Below, one piece after another: positions 44,294-51,900 of a stretch of 64,000 nucleotides of DNA; the first letter of the stretch is position 1, and every line of letters begins with the position of its first letter. The notes under the pieces are model-generated. The model did no database searches and was not told the origin of the DNA. It saw only the letters and a program-made list of their open reading frames with translations. A program made the position numbers and the translations under genes. This stretch comes from Actinomarinicola tropica (GTDB taxonomy: Bacteria > Actinomycetota > Acidimicrobiia > Acidimicrobiales > SKKL01). The stretch lies in the NCBI RefSeq assembly GCF_009650215.1, contig NZ_CP045851.1, positions 3,375,001 through 3,439,000 on the forward strand, in the 5' to 3' direction.

Positions 44294-45309
44294 TGCCGGG
44301 GCGCACCATGGCGGCCTGGGTGGTCGACCGCCCGGGCCCTGTCGGGACGACGCGGCCGCTCGTCCGCCGCACGCTCGCGGTCCCCGAGCCGGCCCCCCAC
44401 GAGGTGCGCGTCGCCGTCCACGCCTGCGGGGTCTGCCGCACCGACCTGCACCTCGCGGAAGGGGACCTCGCCCCGCGACGACACGGCGTCGTCCCGGGCC
44501 ACGAGGTCGTCGGCGTGGTCGAGAGCCGGGGCGAGCACGCCACCCGGTTCCAGGTCGGCGAGCGCGTCGGCGTCGCGTGGCTCCGCAGCACGTGCGGCAC
44601 GTGCCGCTTCTGCCGCCGAGGGGACGAGAACCTCTGCGTCGCACCCCGCTTCACGGGGTGGGACGACCACGGCGGCTTCGCGCCGTTCGCCGTCGTCGAC
44701 GAGCGCTTCGCCTACGCGCTCCCCCACGCCCTCGACGACCTGCACGCTGCGCCGCTCCTCTGCGCCGGCATCATCGGCTACCGGGCGCTGGTGCTGGCCG
44801 ACCTCCCCGCGGGTGGCGTGCTCGGCCTCTACGGCTTCGGGGCGTCGGCGCACATCACGGCCCAGGTGGCACGGCACCTCGGAGCGAGGGTGCACGTCAT
44901 GACGCGCTCGGCCGACTCCCGTCGCCTCGCGCTCGAGCTCGGTGCGTCGTCGGCCGGCGGCGCGGCCGACCCTCCCCCCGAGCCGCTGGACTCGGCGATC
45001 CTCTTCGCCCCCGTCGGCACGCTGGTGCCGCCGGCGCTGGAGGCGCTCGACGCCGGCGGGACGTTGGCGATCGCCGGGATCCACCTGACCGACGTGCCGG
45101 TCCTCGACTACCAGCGCCACCTGTTCCGGGAGCGGACCGTGCGCAGCGTCACCGCCAACACCCGCGCCGACGGAGAGGCGCTGCTCGCGCTCGCGGCCGA
45201 GGCGGAGGTCCGGGTCGAGGCCGTGCCCTACGGGTTCGACCGCGCCGACGTCGCGCTGGCCGACCTCGCCGCCGACCGGGTGACCGGGGCGGCGGTGCTG
45301 GTGCTCTGA
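44293..45309 (+). CDS. zinc-dependent alcohol dehydrogenase (MDR family)
   Basis: 338 residues; start overlaps the ACP stop (TGATG). Catalytic zinc ligands: CGVCRTDLH and GHEVVGVV. Structural zinc loop: [15 protein letters not shown]. The nucleotide loop reads [17 protein letters not shown]. It belongs to the single-domain-type alcohol dehydrogenases often seen near universal stress and PEP synthase genes. It would interconvert an alcohol with an aldehyde using NAD(P)H. Convergent with the PEP synthase fragment, 7 bp apart. Confidence 0.92.
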   Translation: MPGRTMAAWVVDRPGPVGTTRPLVRRTLAVPEPAPHEVRVAVHACGVCRTDLHLAEGDLAPRRHGVVPGHEVVGVVESRGEHATRFQVGERVGVAWLRSTCGTCRFCRRGDENLCVAPRFTGWDDHGGFAPFAVVDERFAYALPHALDDLHAAPLLCAGIIGYRALVLADLPAGGVLGLYGFGASAHITAQVARHLGARVHVMTRSADSRRLALELGASSAGGAADPPPEPLDSAILFAPVGTLVPPALEALDAGGTLAIAGIHLTDVPVLDYQRHLFRERTVRSVTANTRADGEALLALAAEAEVRVEAVPYGFDRADVALADLAADRVTGAAVLVL

Positions 45310-45316
45310 GGCGCGG

Positions 45317-45901
45317 TCAGCGACGGACCCCCTCGAGGAGGAGCCGCTGCTCGGCCGACGCCAGCGCCCGCCGGGTGCGATCGACTGCGTCGGGGTTGAC
45401 CGACACCGAGGTGATCCCGAAGCGGACGAGCTTCTCGGCGAACTCGGGGTCGTTGGAGGGCGCCTGGCCGCACAGCGACGAGGTGATGCCCGCCTCACGG
45501 CTGGCCTCGATGATCCGCCGGATGGCGTCGAGGACCGCGGCGTCGCTCTCGTCGAACAGCTCGCTGCACACCTCGGAGTCACGGTCGACGCCGAGGACGA
45601 GCTGGGTGAGGTCGTTCGACCCGATCGAGACGCCGTCGATGCCCATCGCCGCGTACTCGGGGATCCGGTCGACGACGGAGGGGACCTCGGCCATGACCCA
45701 GCGGTGCAGGCCGCGCTGACGGCCGAGCGGGCTGGCGTCGATCGCCTCCAGGCAGGCCTCGAGCTCCCAGGTCGTCCGCACGAAGGGGATCATCACGTGG
45801 AGGTTCGGCGTCTCCTCCCGGACGCGGGCCAGCGCGGTCAGCTCGGTGTGGAAGACCTCCGGGTCCCGGACGTAGCGGAAGCAGCCGCGGTACCCGATCA
45901 T
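45317..45901 (-). pseudogene. PEP synthase C-terminal fragment
   Basis: 194 residues from ATG 45901. It matches the C-terminal TIM-barrel part of phosphoenolpyruvate synthase: [51 protein letters not shown], and the catalytic Cys in SSLCGQAPS. Similarity extends upstream in frame only to about 45950 ([11 protein letters not shown]); before that no PpsA-like sequence exists in any frame, and mgtC starts at 46063. The ATP-grasp and phospho-His domains (about 550 residues) are missing. It is either a deletion remnant or a retained stand-alone domain. Confidence 0.75.
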
Positions 45902-46050
45902 CGGGTTCTCCTCGACCGGCTCCCACTCCTGGCCGCCGGCCAGGGCACGGAACCGGCGTCGACCTCTCGCTCGGTGCGCACGAGCTCCTCCCGCACCCCA
46001 CCCGCCTGCATGGCGCCGAAGGACCCCGCTTGACGACCCGTCGGCCTCGG

Positions 46051-46056
46051 TAGGGT
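46051..46056 (+). promoter_or_regulatory. -10 hexamer placing the mgtC start at +1
   Basis: TAGGGT ends 6 nt before the GTG at 46063. Confidence 0.45.
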
Positions 46057-46062
46057 CCGGCC

Positions 46063-46617
46063 GTGATCGCCACCAGCGTCTCGGGACTCGACATCACCGC
46101 AGCGGACCAGCTGACCGTGCTCGGGCTCGTCGCGGTGGCCGCGGTGCTCGGCGCGGCTCTGGGCGCGGAGCGGGAGATGGCGAACAAGGCCGCCGGCGTA
46201 CGCACCCACATGCTGGTCGCCACAGGTGCCGCTCTGGTCGTCGGCGTCGGCGACCTGTTGATCCACGTCGACGACGGCACCGGCGATCCGAGCCGGACCC
46301 TCCACGGCGTCATCACCGGGCTGGGCTTCCTCGGCGCCGGGGCGATCGTGCGCCACCGCGACGCCACCGTCGAGGGGCTGACGACCGCGGCGTCCCTGTG
46401 GTTCGCCGGCGCGGTGGGCGCCGGCGCCGGACTCGGGGTGCCGATCCTCGCCGCCGGCGTGACGGTGATCGGTCTGGTGGTGCTGCGGGTGGTCGGACGC
46501 GTCGAGGCCCGGTGGATCGAGGCCGATCAGGGACGACGACCGACCCCGGGCCAGGAACCGGCGGACGGCGCCGTCGTCGACGAGGGCCCCGACGACGGCG
46601 GGAACCCGTCGGTCTAG
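46063..46617 (+). CDS. MgtC/SapB-family membrane protein
   Basis: 184 residues. Helices with [24 protein letters not shown] (the RE...GxRTH signature) and [17 protein letters not shown] followed by [19 protein letters not shown] are diagnostic. The family protects against low Mg2+ and intracellular stress and inhibits ATP synthase in some pathogens; in free-living bacteria its role is unclear. It lacks the C-terminal ACT-like domain of true MgtC, ending in a short acidic tail. The 3' end overlaps the uspA end by 4 nt. Confidence 0.9.
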   Translation: MIATSVSGLDITAADQLTVLGLVAVAAVLGAALGAEREMANKAAGVRTHMLVATGAALVVGVGDLLIHVDDGTGDPSRTLHGVITGLGFLGAGAIVRHRDATVEGLTTAASLWFAGAVGAGAGLGVPILAAGVTVIGLVVLRVVGRVEARWIEADQGRRPTPGQEPADGAVVDEGPDDGGNPSV

Positions 46618-47105
46618 GGAGCGTCCGCGGGGTCGCCGGCGTCGGACTCGTGCGGCGGGACCACCACGACGGCGCGGTGCGCGTGGTGCACGACGTGGCC
46701 CGAGACCGAGCCGAGGAGCATCCGGCCGAAGAAGCCTCGACCTCGGGAGCCGATGACGACGAGGTCGGCGTCGAGCTCGTTGCCGGCGATGACGATCTCG
46801 GTGGCCGGGTCGCCCCACACCACCTTCAGCTCGGTGTGGGCGGGGAGGCCGACGGCGTCGCGGGTCTCGGCCAGGGCCTTCAGCGCCTCGTCGCGGATCT
46901 CGTCGGTGGCCTCCGGGTCGTCGACCGGGCTGACGACCATCACGTCGGGGGCGACGAGGCCGCCGCTCGCCAGCGGCGCGCTCGGGGGGACGGCGACGTT
47001 CAGGAGCACGACCCGCCGGTCCTCGAGCGGGAGGTGCTCGGCGGCCCACTGCACCGCTCGGCGTGACGCCTCGGAGTGGTCATCGGCGATCAGGATGAGG
47101 TCCAC
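46614..47105 (-). CDS. universal stress protein (UspA family)
   Basis: 163 residues from a GTG at 47105, with GAGGAAGG upstream. Single USP domain: ILIADDHSEASRRAVQWA at the start and the ATP-binding signature GSRGRGFFGRMLLGSVSGHV (G-x2-G-x9-GS) near the C-terminus, so nucleotide binding is expected. Single-domain USPs bind ATP and often accompany dormancy or redox genes. It lies downstream of the acs-ADH operon region and convergent with mgtC. Confidence 0.92.
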   Translation of the reverse strand: MDLILIADDHSEASRRAVQWAAEHLPLEDRRVVLLNVAVPPSAPLASGGLVAPDVMVVSPVDDPEATDEIRDEALKALAETRDAVGLPAHTELKVVWGDPATEIVIAGNELDADLVVIGSRGRGFFGRMLLGSVSGHVVHHAHRAVVVVPPHESDAGDPADAP

Positions 47106-47208
47106 GTTCGGCCTTCCTCGGGCTCGGTGCGTCGCGGTTCGACCCGTTCAGCATGGCACTGCGCCCGGCCGCGGCGGCGCACGGGTCGGGAGGTCATCGC
47201 CGTGGGCG

Positions 47209-47214
47209 TACGAT
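47209..47214 (+). promoter_or_regulatory. -10 hexamer for tRNA-Ala
   Basis: TACGAT ends 10 nt before the tRNA 5' end at 47225. The -35 region is weak. Confidence 0.4.
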
Positions 47215-47224
47215 GGCGCCGCCC

Positions 47225-47300
47225 GGGGGCGTAGCTCAGTTGGCAGAGCGGCGGCTTTGCAAGCCGTAGGTCGTGGGTTCGATTCCCATCGCCTCCACCA
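47225..47300 (+). tRNA. tRNA-Ala(TGC), CCA encoded
   Basis: 76 nt. Acceptor GGGGGCG pairs with CGCCTCC (47290-47296), including the G3-U70 wobble (47227/47294) that identifies alanine tRNAs. Anticodon loop TTTGCAA with TGC at 47258-47260. T-arm GTGGG-TTCGATT-CCCAT. Discriminator A47297 and encoded CCA 47298-47300, unlike the two serine tRNAs of this window. Confidence 0.98.
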
Positions 47301-47341
47301 GGTGCCCGTCGCGTCCGCCGGGGCGTCGCCCGACGAGCACC
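47301..47341. terminator. hairpin between tRNA-Ala and the flavin reductase gene
   Basis: Arms GGTGC-c-CGTCG (47301-47311) and CGACG-a-GCACC (47331-47341) form a 10-bp stem with one internal mismatch directly after the tRNA, and also face the 3' end of the convergent reductase gene. Confidence 0.6.
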
Positions 47342-47343
47342 CG

Positions 47344-47955
47344 TCAGGCCGGGATGGGGCGCGTGGCACGTGCCTCGCCGAGGACCTCGGACCACCAGCG
47401 CAGCTCCGCCAGCGCCCCGTCGAGCGCGCGGCCGGATGCGTCCGACGCCGTGTAGCCGCCTGAGGCATCGAGGTTCGCCCACGGTGCGACGAGTGACACC
47501 GTGCGGCGAGTCGCGACGACGTGCAGCTCGGCGAGCACACCGCGGAGGTGCTCGACGGCGGCGTGGCCCCCGTGAGCGCCGTACGAGACGATCGTGGCGG
47601 GCTTGAACATCCACTCCCGGTAGTGCCAGTCGATCAGGCGCTTCAGCGATGCGGGATAGGAGTGGTTGTACTCGGGCGTGACGAACACGAACGCCGCTGC
47701 GGCGTCGATGCGGTCCGCGACCTGGCTACGGGGTCCACCCCCGGGCTGGAGGAGGGCATCGTCGGGCAGCTCGACGTCGGAGAGGTCCATGAGGTCGACA
47801 TCGACGTCGCGTGCGACGAGAGCCGCGCAGACCCACTTCGCGATGCTCGGACTCACCCGATCCTCGCGAACGCTGGAGGACACGACGACGAACGGCCCCG
47901 GGCGGCGTGGGCCGTGGCCGGGGTGGTGGGACGGAACGGATGTCGTGGTGTGCAT
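47344..47955 (-). CDS. NADPH-dependent FMN reductase, MerR-controlled
   Basis: 203 residues from ATG 47955. Flavodoxin-like fold of the NADPH-dependent FMN reductase family: PFVVVSSSVREDRVSPSIAKWV (phosphate loop) and FVFVTPEYNHSYPASLKRLID (the PEYNxSxPxxLKxxID signature). It reduces FMN, quinones or similar acceptors. The 47955 start is preferred over an ATG at 47979 inside the MerR palindrome, because its distance to the promoter equals that of the co-regulated gene at 48488. Predicted to be redox- or xenobiotic-induced. Confidence 0.92.
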   Translation of the reverse strand: MHTTTSVPSHHPGHGPRRPGPFVVVSSSVREDRVSPSIAKWVCAALVARDVDVDLMDLSDVELPDDALLQPGGGPRSQVADRIDAAAAFVFVTPEYNHSYPASLKRLIDWHYREWMFKPATIVSYGAHGGHAAVEHLRGVLAELHVVATRRTVSLVAPWANLDASGGYTASDASGRALDGALAELRWWSEVLGEARATRPIPA

Positions 47956-47961
47956 GCTCGG

Positions 47962-47992
47962 AGCGTGCAGCTTCAACATATGTTGAGGTCAA
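47962..47992 (-). promoter_or_regulatory. MerR-type promoter of the flavin reductase gene
   Basis: On the minus strand: -35 TTGACC (47992-47987), a 19-bp spacer containing the perfect 14-bp palindrome TCAACATATGTTGA (47973-47986), -10 CACGCT (47967-47962), then 6 nt to the ATG. Long 19-bp spacers with a dyad between -35 and -10 are the hallmark of promoters activated by MerR proteins. The transcript would be leaderless. Confidence 0.75.
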
Positions 47993-48005
47993 GGGGGCTC
48001 CGACG

Positions 48006-48011
48006 TAGCGT
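48006..48011 (+). promoter_or_regulatory. -10 hexamer of the merR-type gene
   Basis: TAGCGT ends 6 nt before the ATG at 48018. TTGAGG 17 bp upstream (47983-47988) lies in the right arm of the palindrome, so the regulator should repress its own gene when bound. Confidence 0.55.
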
Positions 48012-48017
48012 CGGTGC

Positions 48018-48434
48018 ATGGCACTCACCGACGCAACCTCGGCCCGTCCCCACAGGGAGGGCATCGCCCCGGACGGCGCGACGGTCAGCGAGGTCGCCGC
48101 CGCCAGCGGCGTGGCGCCCTCTGCCGTCCGCTTCTACGAGCAGCACGGGCTCATCCACGCCGTGCGCACCGCAGGGAACCAGCGACGGTTCGATCCCTCG
48201 GCGGTGTGTCGGATCCAAGTGGCCAAGCTCGCCCAGCGCGTGGGGCTCACGGTCCGCGAGATCGCCGAGCTCTTCTCCGACCTGCCAGGTGATCCCGGTC
48301 CAGAGGAGTGGGGCCGCGTCGCCGATCGGCTCTGCGTCGAGGCCCAGCAGCGCGTCGACGACCTGCGCGAGCGGCTCGAGGCCCTCGCCTCCGGAGAGAG
48401 GCTCTGCGACCTCGGTGCCGCGCTGAGCGGATGA
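48018..48434 (+). CDS. MerR-family regulator, SoxR-like without the Fe-S cysteine cluster
   Basis: 138 residues. HTH and wing: TVSEVAAASGVAPSAVRFYEQHGLI and GNQRRFDPSAVCRIQVAKLAQ, then GLTVREIAELFSDLP and a dimerisation helix (VADRLCVEAQQRVDDLRERLEAL), most like SoxR subgroup proteins. SoxR holds a [2Fe-2S] cluster on four clustered Cys after this helix; here only one Cys remains (GERLCDLG), with two others far apart. The effector is thus probably not a cluster. It regulates the divergent reductase and the downstream gene, judged from matched operators. Confidence 0.88.
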   Translation: MALTDATSARPHREGIAPDGATVSEVAAASGVAPSAVRFYEQHGLIHAVRTAGNQRRFDPSAVCRIQVAKLAQRVGLTVREIAELFSDLPGDPGPEEWGRVADRLCVEAQQRVDDLRERLEALASGERLCDLGAALSG

Positions 48435-48450
48435 CCGGCGGGAGGCGCCC

Positions 48451-48481
48451 TTGACTTCAACATAGGTGGAGGGACGACCGT
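48451..48481 (+). promoter_or_regulatory. second MerR-type promoter, for the Ere-like gene
   Basis: -35 TTGACT (48451-48456), 19-bp spacer with TCAACATAGGTGGA (11 of 14 bases as in the first palindrome), -10 GACCGT (48476-48481), 6 nt, ATG at 48488. Every distance equals that of the reductase promoter. Confidence 0.7.
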
Positions 48482-48487
48482 GGCGGC

Positions 48488-49672
48488 ATGACGGAACCGA
48501 CCACGACAGCAGGACCGACGATCACCGAAGCGTTCACCGCGTGGATGGCGCGCCAGCCAGCCGGTGTCCGCCCCGAGGTGATCGCAGAACTGAGCCGAGA
48601 GGCGACGATCCTCGGTCTGGGAACGAGCACACGGGAGGGACGAGAGGTGCTCGACGCCGTCGTCACGACCACGATGCGCGTCGTCGCCGAGGGCTTCGCC
48701 ACCATCGCCCTGGTGGACCACCCTCGTGTCGTCGCGGCCTACGACCGCTACATCCACGGAGACGACGTCGACGTCGAGCACGCCCTCTCCCAGGCATGGG
48801 GGCCGTGGCGCACGAGGGAGATGGAGGAGGTGCTCGAGCGGCTGCGGTCCCACAACCTCGCGACACCCGACGCCGCAGTCCGGATGATCGGGATCGGGCC
48901 CGCCCGTGCGCTCCCTGCGGACAACGACGAGATCGTCCGCCTGCTCGCACGGGTCGACCGGAACGCCGCAGCCCGGGTCGAGGAGCTGCTGGACGTCATC
49001 CGGGTCGTGCACGACAGCGGGGAGCACGTCCTCCGGGCGCGCGGCACCCACCCCGGCACGCCGTTCGTCGAACTGGCACGCGCGGCGCGCGCCGAGGCGG
49101 CGCGCGTGCCGGCCGGCCCGGAGCGGCAGAAGGCCCTCGAGCTGCTCGACGGCGTGGTCGAGTTGCACGCCAACGCCATCGGCGTGGGATTCGACGCGGA
49201 ACGGGAGGAGCGGCAGGCAGCCCAACGCCTTCTCGACCACCGGCGCAGGACCGGGGAGCGCATCGTGCTGTGGGAGGGGAGCAGCCACGTGGCCGCCGCC
49301 CCCGGCCCGAGCATCGGGTCGCACCTCCGCGACGCACCGGGCGAGCGGTACACGGCGGTCCACGTGACGTTCGGAAGCGGCCGGATCCCGGACGCCACCA
49401 TCCCCGCGCCGCAGGTCGGTTCCCTGGAGTCGCACCTGGTCGCGGCCGGCGGCGAGCGCACGATCGATCTCGGCGTGGCGCGGACCGCCACGGCCGCCGC
49501 GTTCGACCGCACCTGGTCCACCCGGATCGTCTCGGGCATGTACGACCCGGCCCGGGACAGCGCCCACTACCTCGAGGTCCCGTCCCTGCCCGACAGCTTC
49601 GATGCGCTGATCCACGTTCCGACGATCAGCCCGGTGCACCCGCTGCCGCCCGCTCGCCGCGATCCCGCCTGA
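48488..49672 (+). CDS. erythromycin esterase-like protein lacking catalytic residues
   Basis: 394 residues. The layout follows the Ere/succinoglycan-biosynthesis family (PF05139 pattern): ILGLGTSTREGREV where active members have LGExTHG; ATIALVDHPRVVAAYDRYIHG where they have ALE...VDxYV.G; WRTREMEEVLERLRSHN; and IVLWEGSSHVAAAP where they have WaHNxH, then GSHLRDAPGERYTAV and TFGSG. The first His and both Glu positions are lost and HN is GS, leaving only the last His. A binding or sequestering protein, or other chemistry, is more likely than esterase activity. It is under the MerR-type promoter. Confidence 0.72.
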   Translation: MTEPTTTAGPTITEAFTAWMARQPAGVRPEVIAELSREATILGLGTSTREGREVLDAVVTTTMRVVAEGFATIALVDHPRVVAAYDRYIHGDDVDVEHALSQAWGPWRTREMEEVLERLRSHNLATPDAAVRMIGIGPARALPADNDEIVRLLARVDRNAAARVEELLDVIRVVHDSGEHVLRARGTHPGTPFVELARAARAEAARVPAGPERQKALELLDGVVELHANAIGVGFDAEREERQAAQRLLDHRRRTGERIVLWEGSSHVAAAPGPSIGSHLRDAPGERYTAVHVTFGSGRIPDATIPAPQVGSLESHLVAAGGERTIDLGVARTATAAAFDRTWSTRIVSGMYDPARDSAHYLEVPSLPDSFDALIHVPTISPVHPLPPARRDPA

Positions 49673-49695
49673 CGACGGAGTCCGGCTCACGCCGA

Positions 49696-49719
49696 CCGTC
49701 CCGACGTGGGTCGGGACGG
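49696..49719 (+). terminator. hairpin after the Ere-like gene
   Basis: Perfect 10-bp stem CCGTCCCGAC / GTCGGGACGG with a 4-nt loop, 23 bp after the stop at 49672 and before the kinase promoter hexamer TAGCGT (49729-49734). Confidence 0.75.
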
Positions 49720-49744
49720 CGGCGCCGATAGCGTCTCGGTGGTC

Positions 49745-51253
49745 ATGTACGAGGTGATCCGACCGATCGCAACCGGCCACCAGGGGACCGTGCACCTGGC
49801 GCGCCGCGACGACGGCGAGCTGGTCGCCCTGAAGCGCCTCGCCCTCGTCGGCGACCCCGCGCAGCGGGAGGTCGCCCGCCGGCGGCTGCGGCGCGAGGCG
49901 GAGCTGCTCCGCCGAGCCGAGGTGGACGGCGTCGTCCCGCTGCTCGACGTGGTCGAGGAGGACGGCGACCTCGTGCTCGTCATGCCGCACCTCGCGGGTG
50001 GATCCCTCCACGACCTGGTGCACGCCCACGGCCCGGTGCCGCCCGAGCGGTTCGCGGCCCTCGCCACGCCGCTGCTGCGCACGCTCGCCGCGGTGCACCG
50101 CAAGGGCGTGCTCCACCGCGACGTCAAGCCGAGCAACGTCTTGTTCCACGCCTCCGGCGGACGCCCGTGGCTGGCTGACTTCGGCATCGCCACGGCGCGC
50201 GACGTCACCGAGGGGCTGAGCGCCGCCGGCCACCTCCTCGGTACGCCCTCGTTCATCGCCCCCGAGCGGGCGCGGGGCGAGGCCGCCACCCCGGCGAGCG
50301 ACGTGTACTCGCTCGGGGCGACGCTGCGCTTCGCGCTCACCGGCATGCCCCCGCACGGCGTGGGCGACGTCGTGAGCATCGTCGCCCGAGCCGCCGCCGG
50401 GCGCATCGAGCCGCTCCCACCCGGCACCCACCCCCACCTGGTGCAGCTCCTCGACCGCATGTGCGCGCTCGATCCGGCGGACCGCCCGACCGCGGCGGCG
50501 CTCGTCGCCGGGCCGGACGGCACGGCGGTCGGCCTCGCCGGCGTCGGATCGCCGACCACCACCGACGACGGCCCCGGCGGTCGGCGCCGCCCGCTCCGAC
50601 GGGCGCTGGCCGCGGCCGGCGCGGCGGCCCTGCTGCTCCTCGGCGTGGCCGTAGGAGTCCTCGCCGCCGACCGGATCGACAGCGACGGACGCGCCGACGC
50701 CGCCGCCGGGACCCTCGGCGACCTCGTCGACCCGACCACCACCACGGCACCGGAGCCGACGACGACCACCACGGCGTGCGTCGACCTGCCCTACCAGGGG
50801 TGCGACGACGCGGCGCCCGCGCCGGGGACCGACGGCGAGGCGTGCCTCGATGGGCGGTTCGACCACGACGAGGACCCGGCCAACGGCTGCGAGGCCGAGG
50901 GCGACGACATCGACGACGCCGAGGTGCGCTCGGGCTCGATCCAGGGCACGATCATCCCCGTGGGTGACGGCGACAAGCTCCTCCTCCCGGTCTCCGATCG
51001 CTGGCAGTTCCTCTGCGACGGGCGCCTCACGCTCACCCTCACCGCGCCCGAGGGCCTCGACCTCGAGATGCGGGTGTTCGACCGGGGCGACGAGATCGCC
51101 CTGCTCGAGGTGGCGGGCGGCGACGACGACCGCGTGCGGCTCTCCGAGCCCTCGTGCGCGAACAACGACACGACCACGCTCGAGGTCGTGATCCGTGGCA
51201 CCGACGGGCGATCGAGCGACCCCTGGACCCTCGAACGATCGGGCTCGTGGTGA
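49745..51253 (+). CDS. membrane Ser/Thr protein kinase with secreted PPC-like domain
   Basis: About 502 residues (GTG 49739 is an alternative start). Hanks-type kinase domain ~1-260: VALKRL (catalytic Lys), LHRDVKPSNVLF, LADFGIA, GTPSFIAPERA, SDVYSLG. A transmembrane helix lies at ~290-312. The extracytoplasmic part has a Thr/Pro linker, an Asp-rich GFxHDEDPxNGCE-like loop with Cys pairs, and a terminal beta domain resembling pre-peptidase C-terminal (PPC) domains. No PASTA repeats, unlike PknB at 63.6 kb. Translationally coupled to an RDD protein. Confidence 0.88.
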   Translation: MYEVIRPIATGHQGTVHLARRDDGELVALKRLALVGDPAQREVARRRLRREAELLRRAEVDGVVPLLDVVEEDGDLVLVMPHLAGGSLHDLVHAHGPVPPERFAALATPLLRTLAAVHRKGVLHRDVKPSNVLFHASGGRPWLADFGIATARDVTEGLSAAGHLLGTPSFIAPERARGEAATPASDVYSLGATLRFALTGMPPHGVGDVVSIVARAAAGRIEPLPPGTHPHLVQLLDRMCALDPADRPTAAALVAGPDGTAVGLAGVGSPTTTDDGPGGRRRPLRRALAAAGAAALLLLGVAVGVLAADRIDSDGRADAAAGTLGDLVDPTTTTAPEPTTTTTACVDLPYQGCDDAAPAPGTDGEACLDGRFDHDEDPANGCEAEGDDIDDAEVRSGSIQGTIIPVGDGDKLLLPVSDRWQFLCDGRLTLTLTAPEGLDLEMRVFDRGDEIALLEVAGGDDDRVRLSEPSCANNDTTTLEVVIRGTDGRSSDPWTLERSGSW

Positions 51254-51900
51254 TCCCTTCCGACCCCTTCGCACCCCTCCGCGACCCCGCCCCGCTCGGG
51301 CGGCGCGTCGCCGCACGGGCCGTCGACATCGCCGCGGTGGCCGTGTGGGTGTGGGCGGCGTCGATCGCCCACATCCTGTACTTCATCCCTCGCTTCTCCC
51401 AGGACCTCGACCCCGCGCCGTGGGGTCGGGCGTTCCTGTTCCTCGTCACCTTCGTGGTGTTCTACGTGGCCTACGAGGTGCTGTTCACCAGCCGGACCGG
51501 CTCCACGCCCGGCAAGGACCTCATGCGCCTGCAGGTCCTCGACGCCCACTCGGGTGGGCTCCCCTCGCCGGGGCAGGCCGTCCGGCGGGCGCTGCCCCTC
51601 GCGCTCGTGTGGCTCGTCCCGGGGGCCTGGCCCGCCGTCCCCCTCACCGCGGCGCTCGCCGCGCCGGGGGCGCGTGGCACCGGACGTGGCGTGCACGACG
51701 TGCTCAGCGGCACGCGCGTCGTCCTCGTCCCCGAGGAGGAGCCCGAGCCGGGCACGACGATCGAGGACGCCCGGGCCCAGCGTCGTCGCGACTTCACCCC
51801 GCGCTTCGTCAACCCGCTCCAGCTCGTGCCGTCGCAGATGCTGCACCACCCCTGGCTCCAGCGCCGCCGCGACGGCGACGAGCCCGGCGGCGGGCGCTAA
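51250..51900 (+). CDS. RDD-family membrane protein
   Basis: 216 residues, starting at a GTG that overlaps the kinase stop (GTGA). RDD signature: LGRRVAARAVDIAAVAV with the Arg-Asp pair in the first helix, a second helix pair, and the conserved SRTGSTPGKDLMRLQVLD loop. C-terminal soluble tail of ~60 residues. Function of the family is uncertain (transport has been proposed). Coupling suggests that the kinase acts on it or with it. The 3' end overlaps the convergent gene by 4 nt. Confidence 0.88.
   Translation: MIPSDPFAPLRDPAPLGRRVAARAVDIAAVAVWVWAASIAHILYFIPRFSQDLDPAPWGRAFLFLVTFVVFYVAYEVLFTSRTGSTPGKDLMRLQVLDAHSGGLPSPGQAVRRALPLALVWLVPGAWPAVPLTAALAAPGARGTGRGVHDVLSGTRVVLVPEEEPEPGTTIEDARAQRRRDFTPRFVNPLQLVPSQMLHHPWLQRRRDGDEPGGGR

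Noticed and set aside
47101-47118. Shared word ACGTTCGGCC upstream of uspA and acs as a common dormancy box
   Set aside because: At uspA it overlaps the start codon and the complementary ribosome binding site, so the match is probably chance.
48134-51316. 1060-residue minus-strand frame across the Ere-like and kinase genes
   Set aside because: Covers genes with recognisable plus-strand motifs (HRDVKPSN, DFG) and has no domain of its own.
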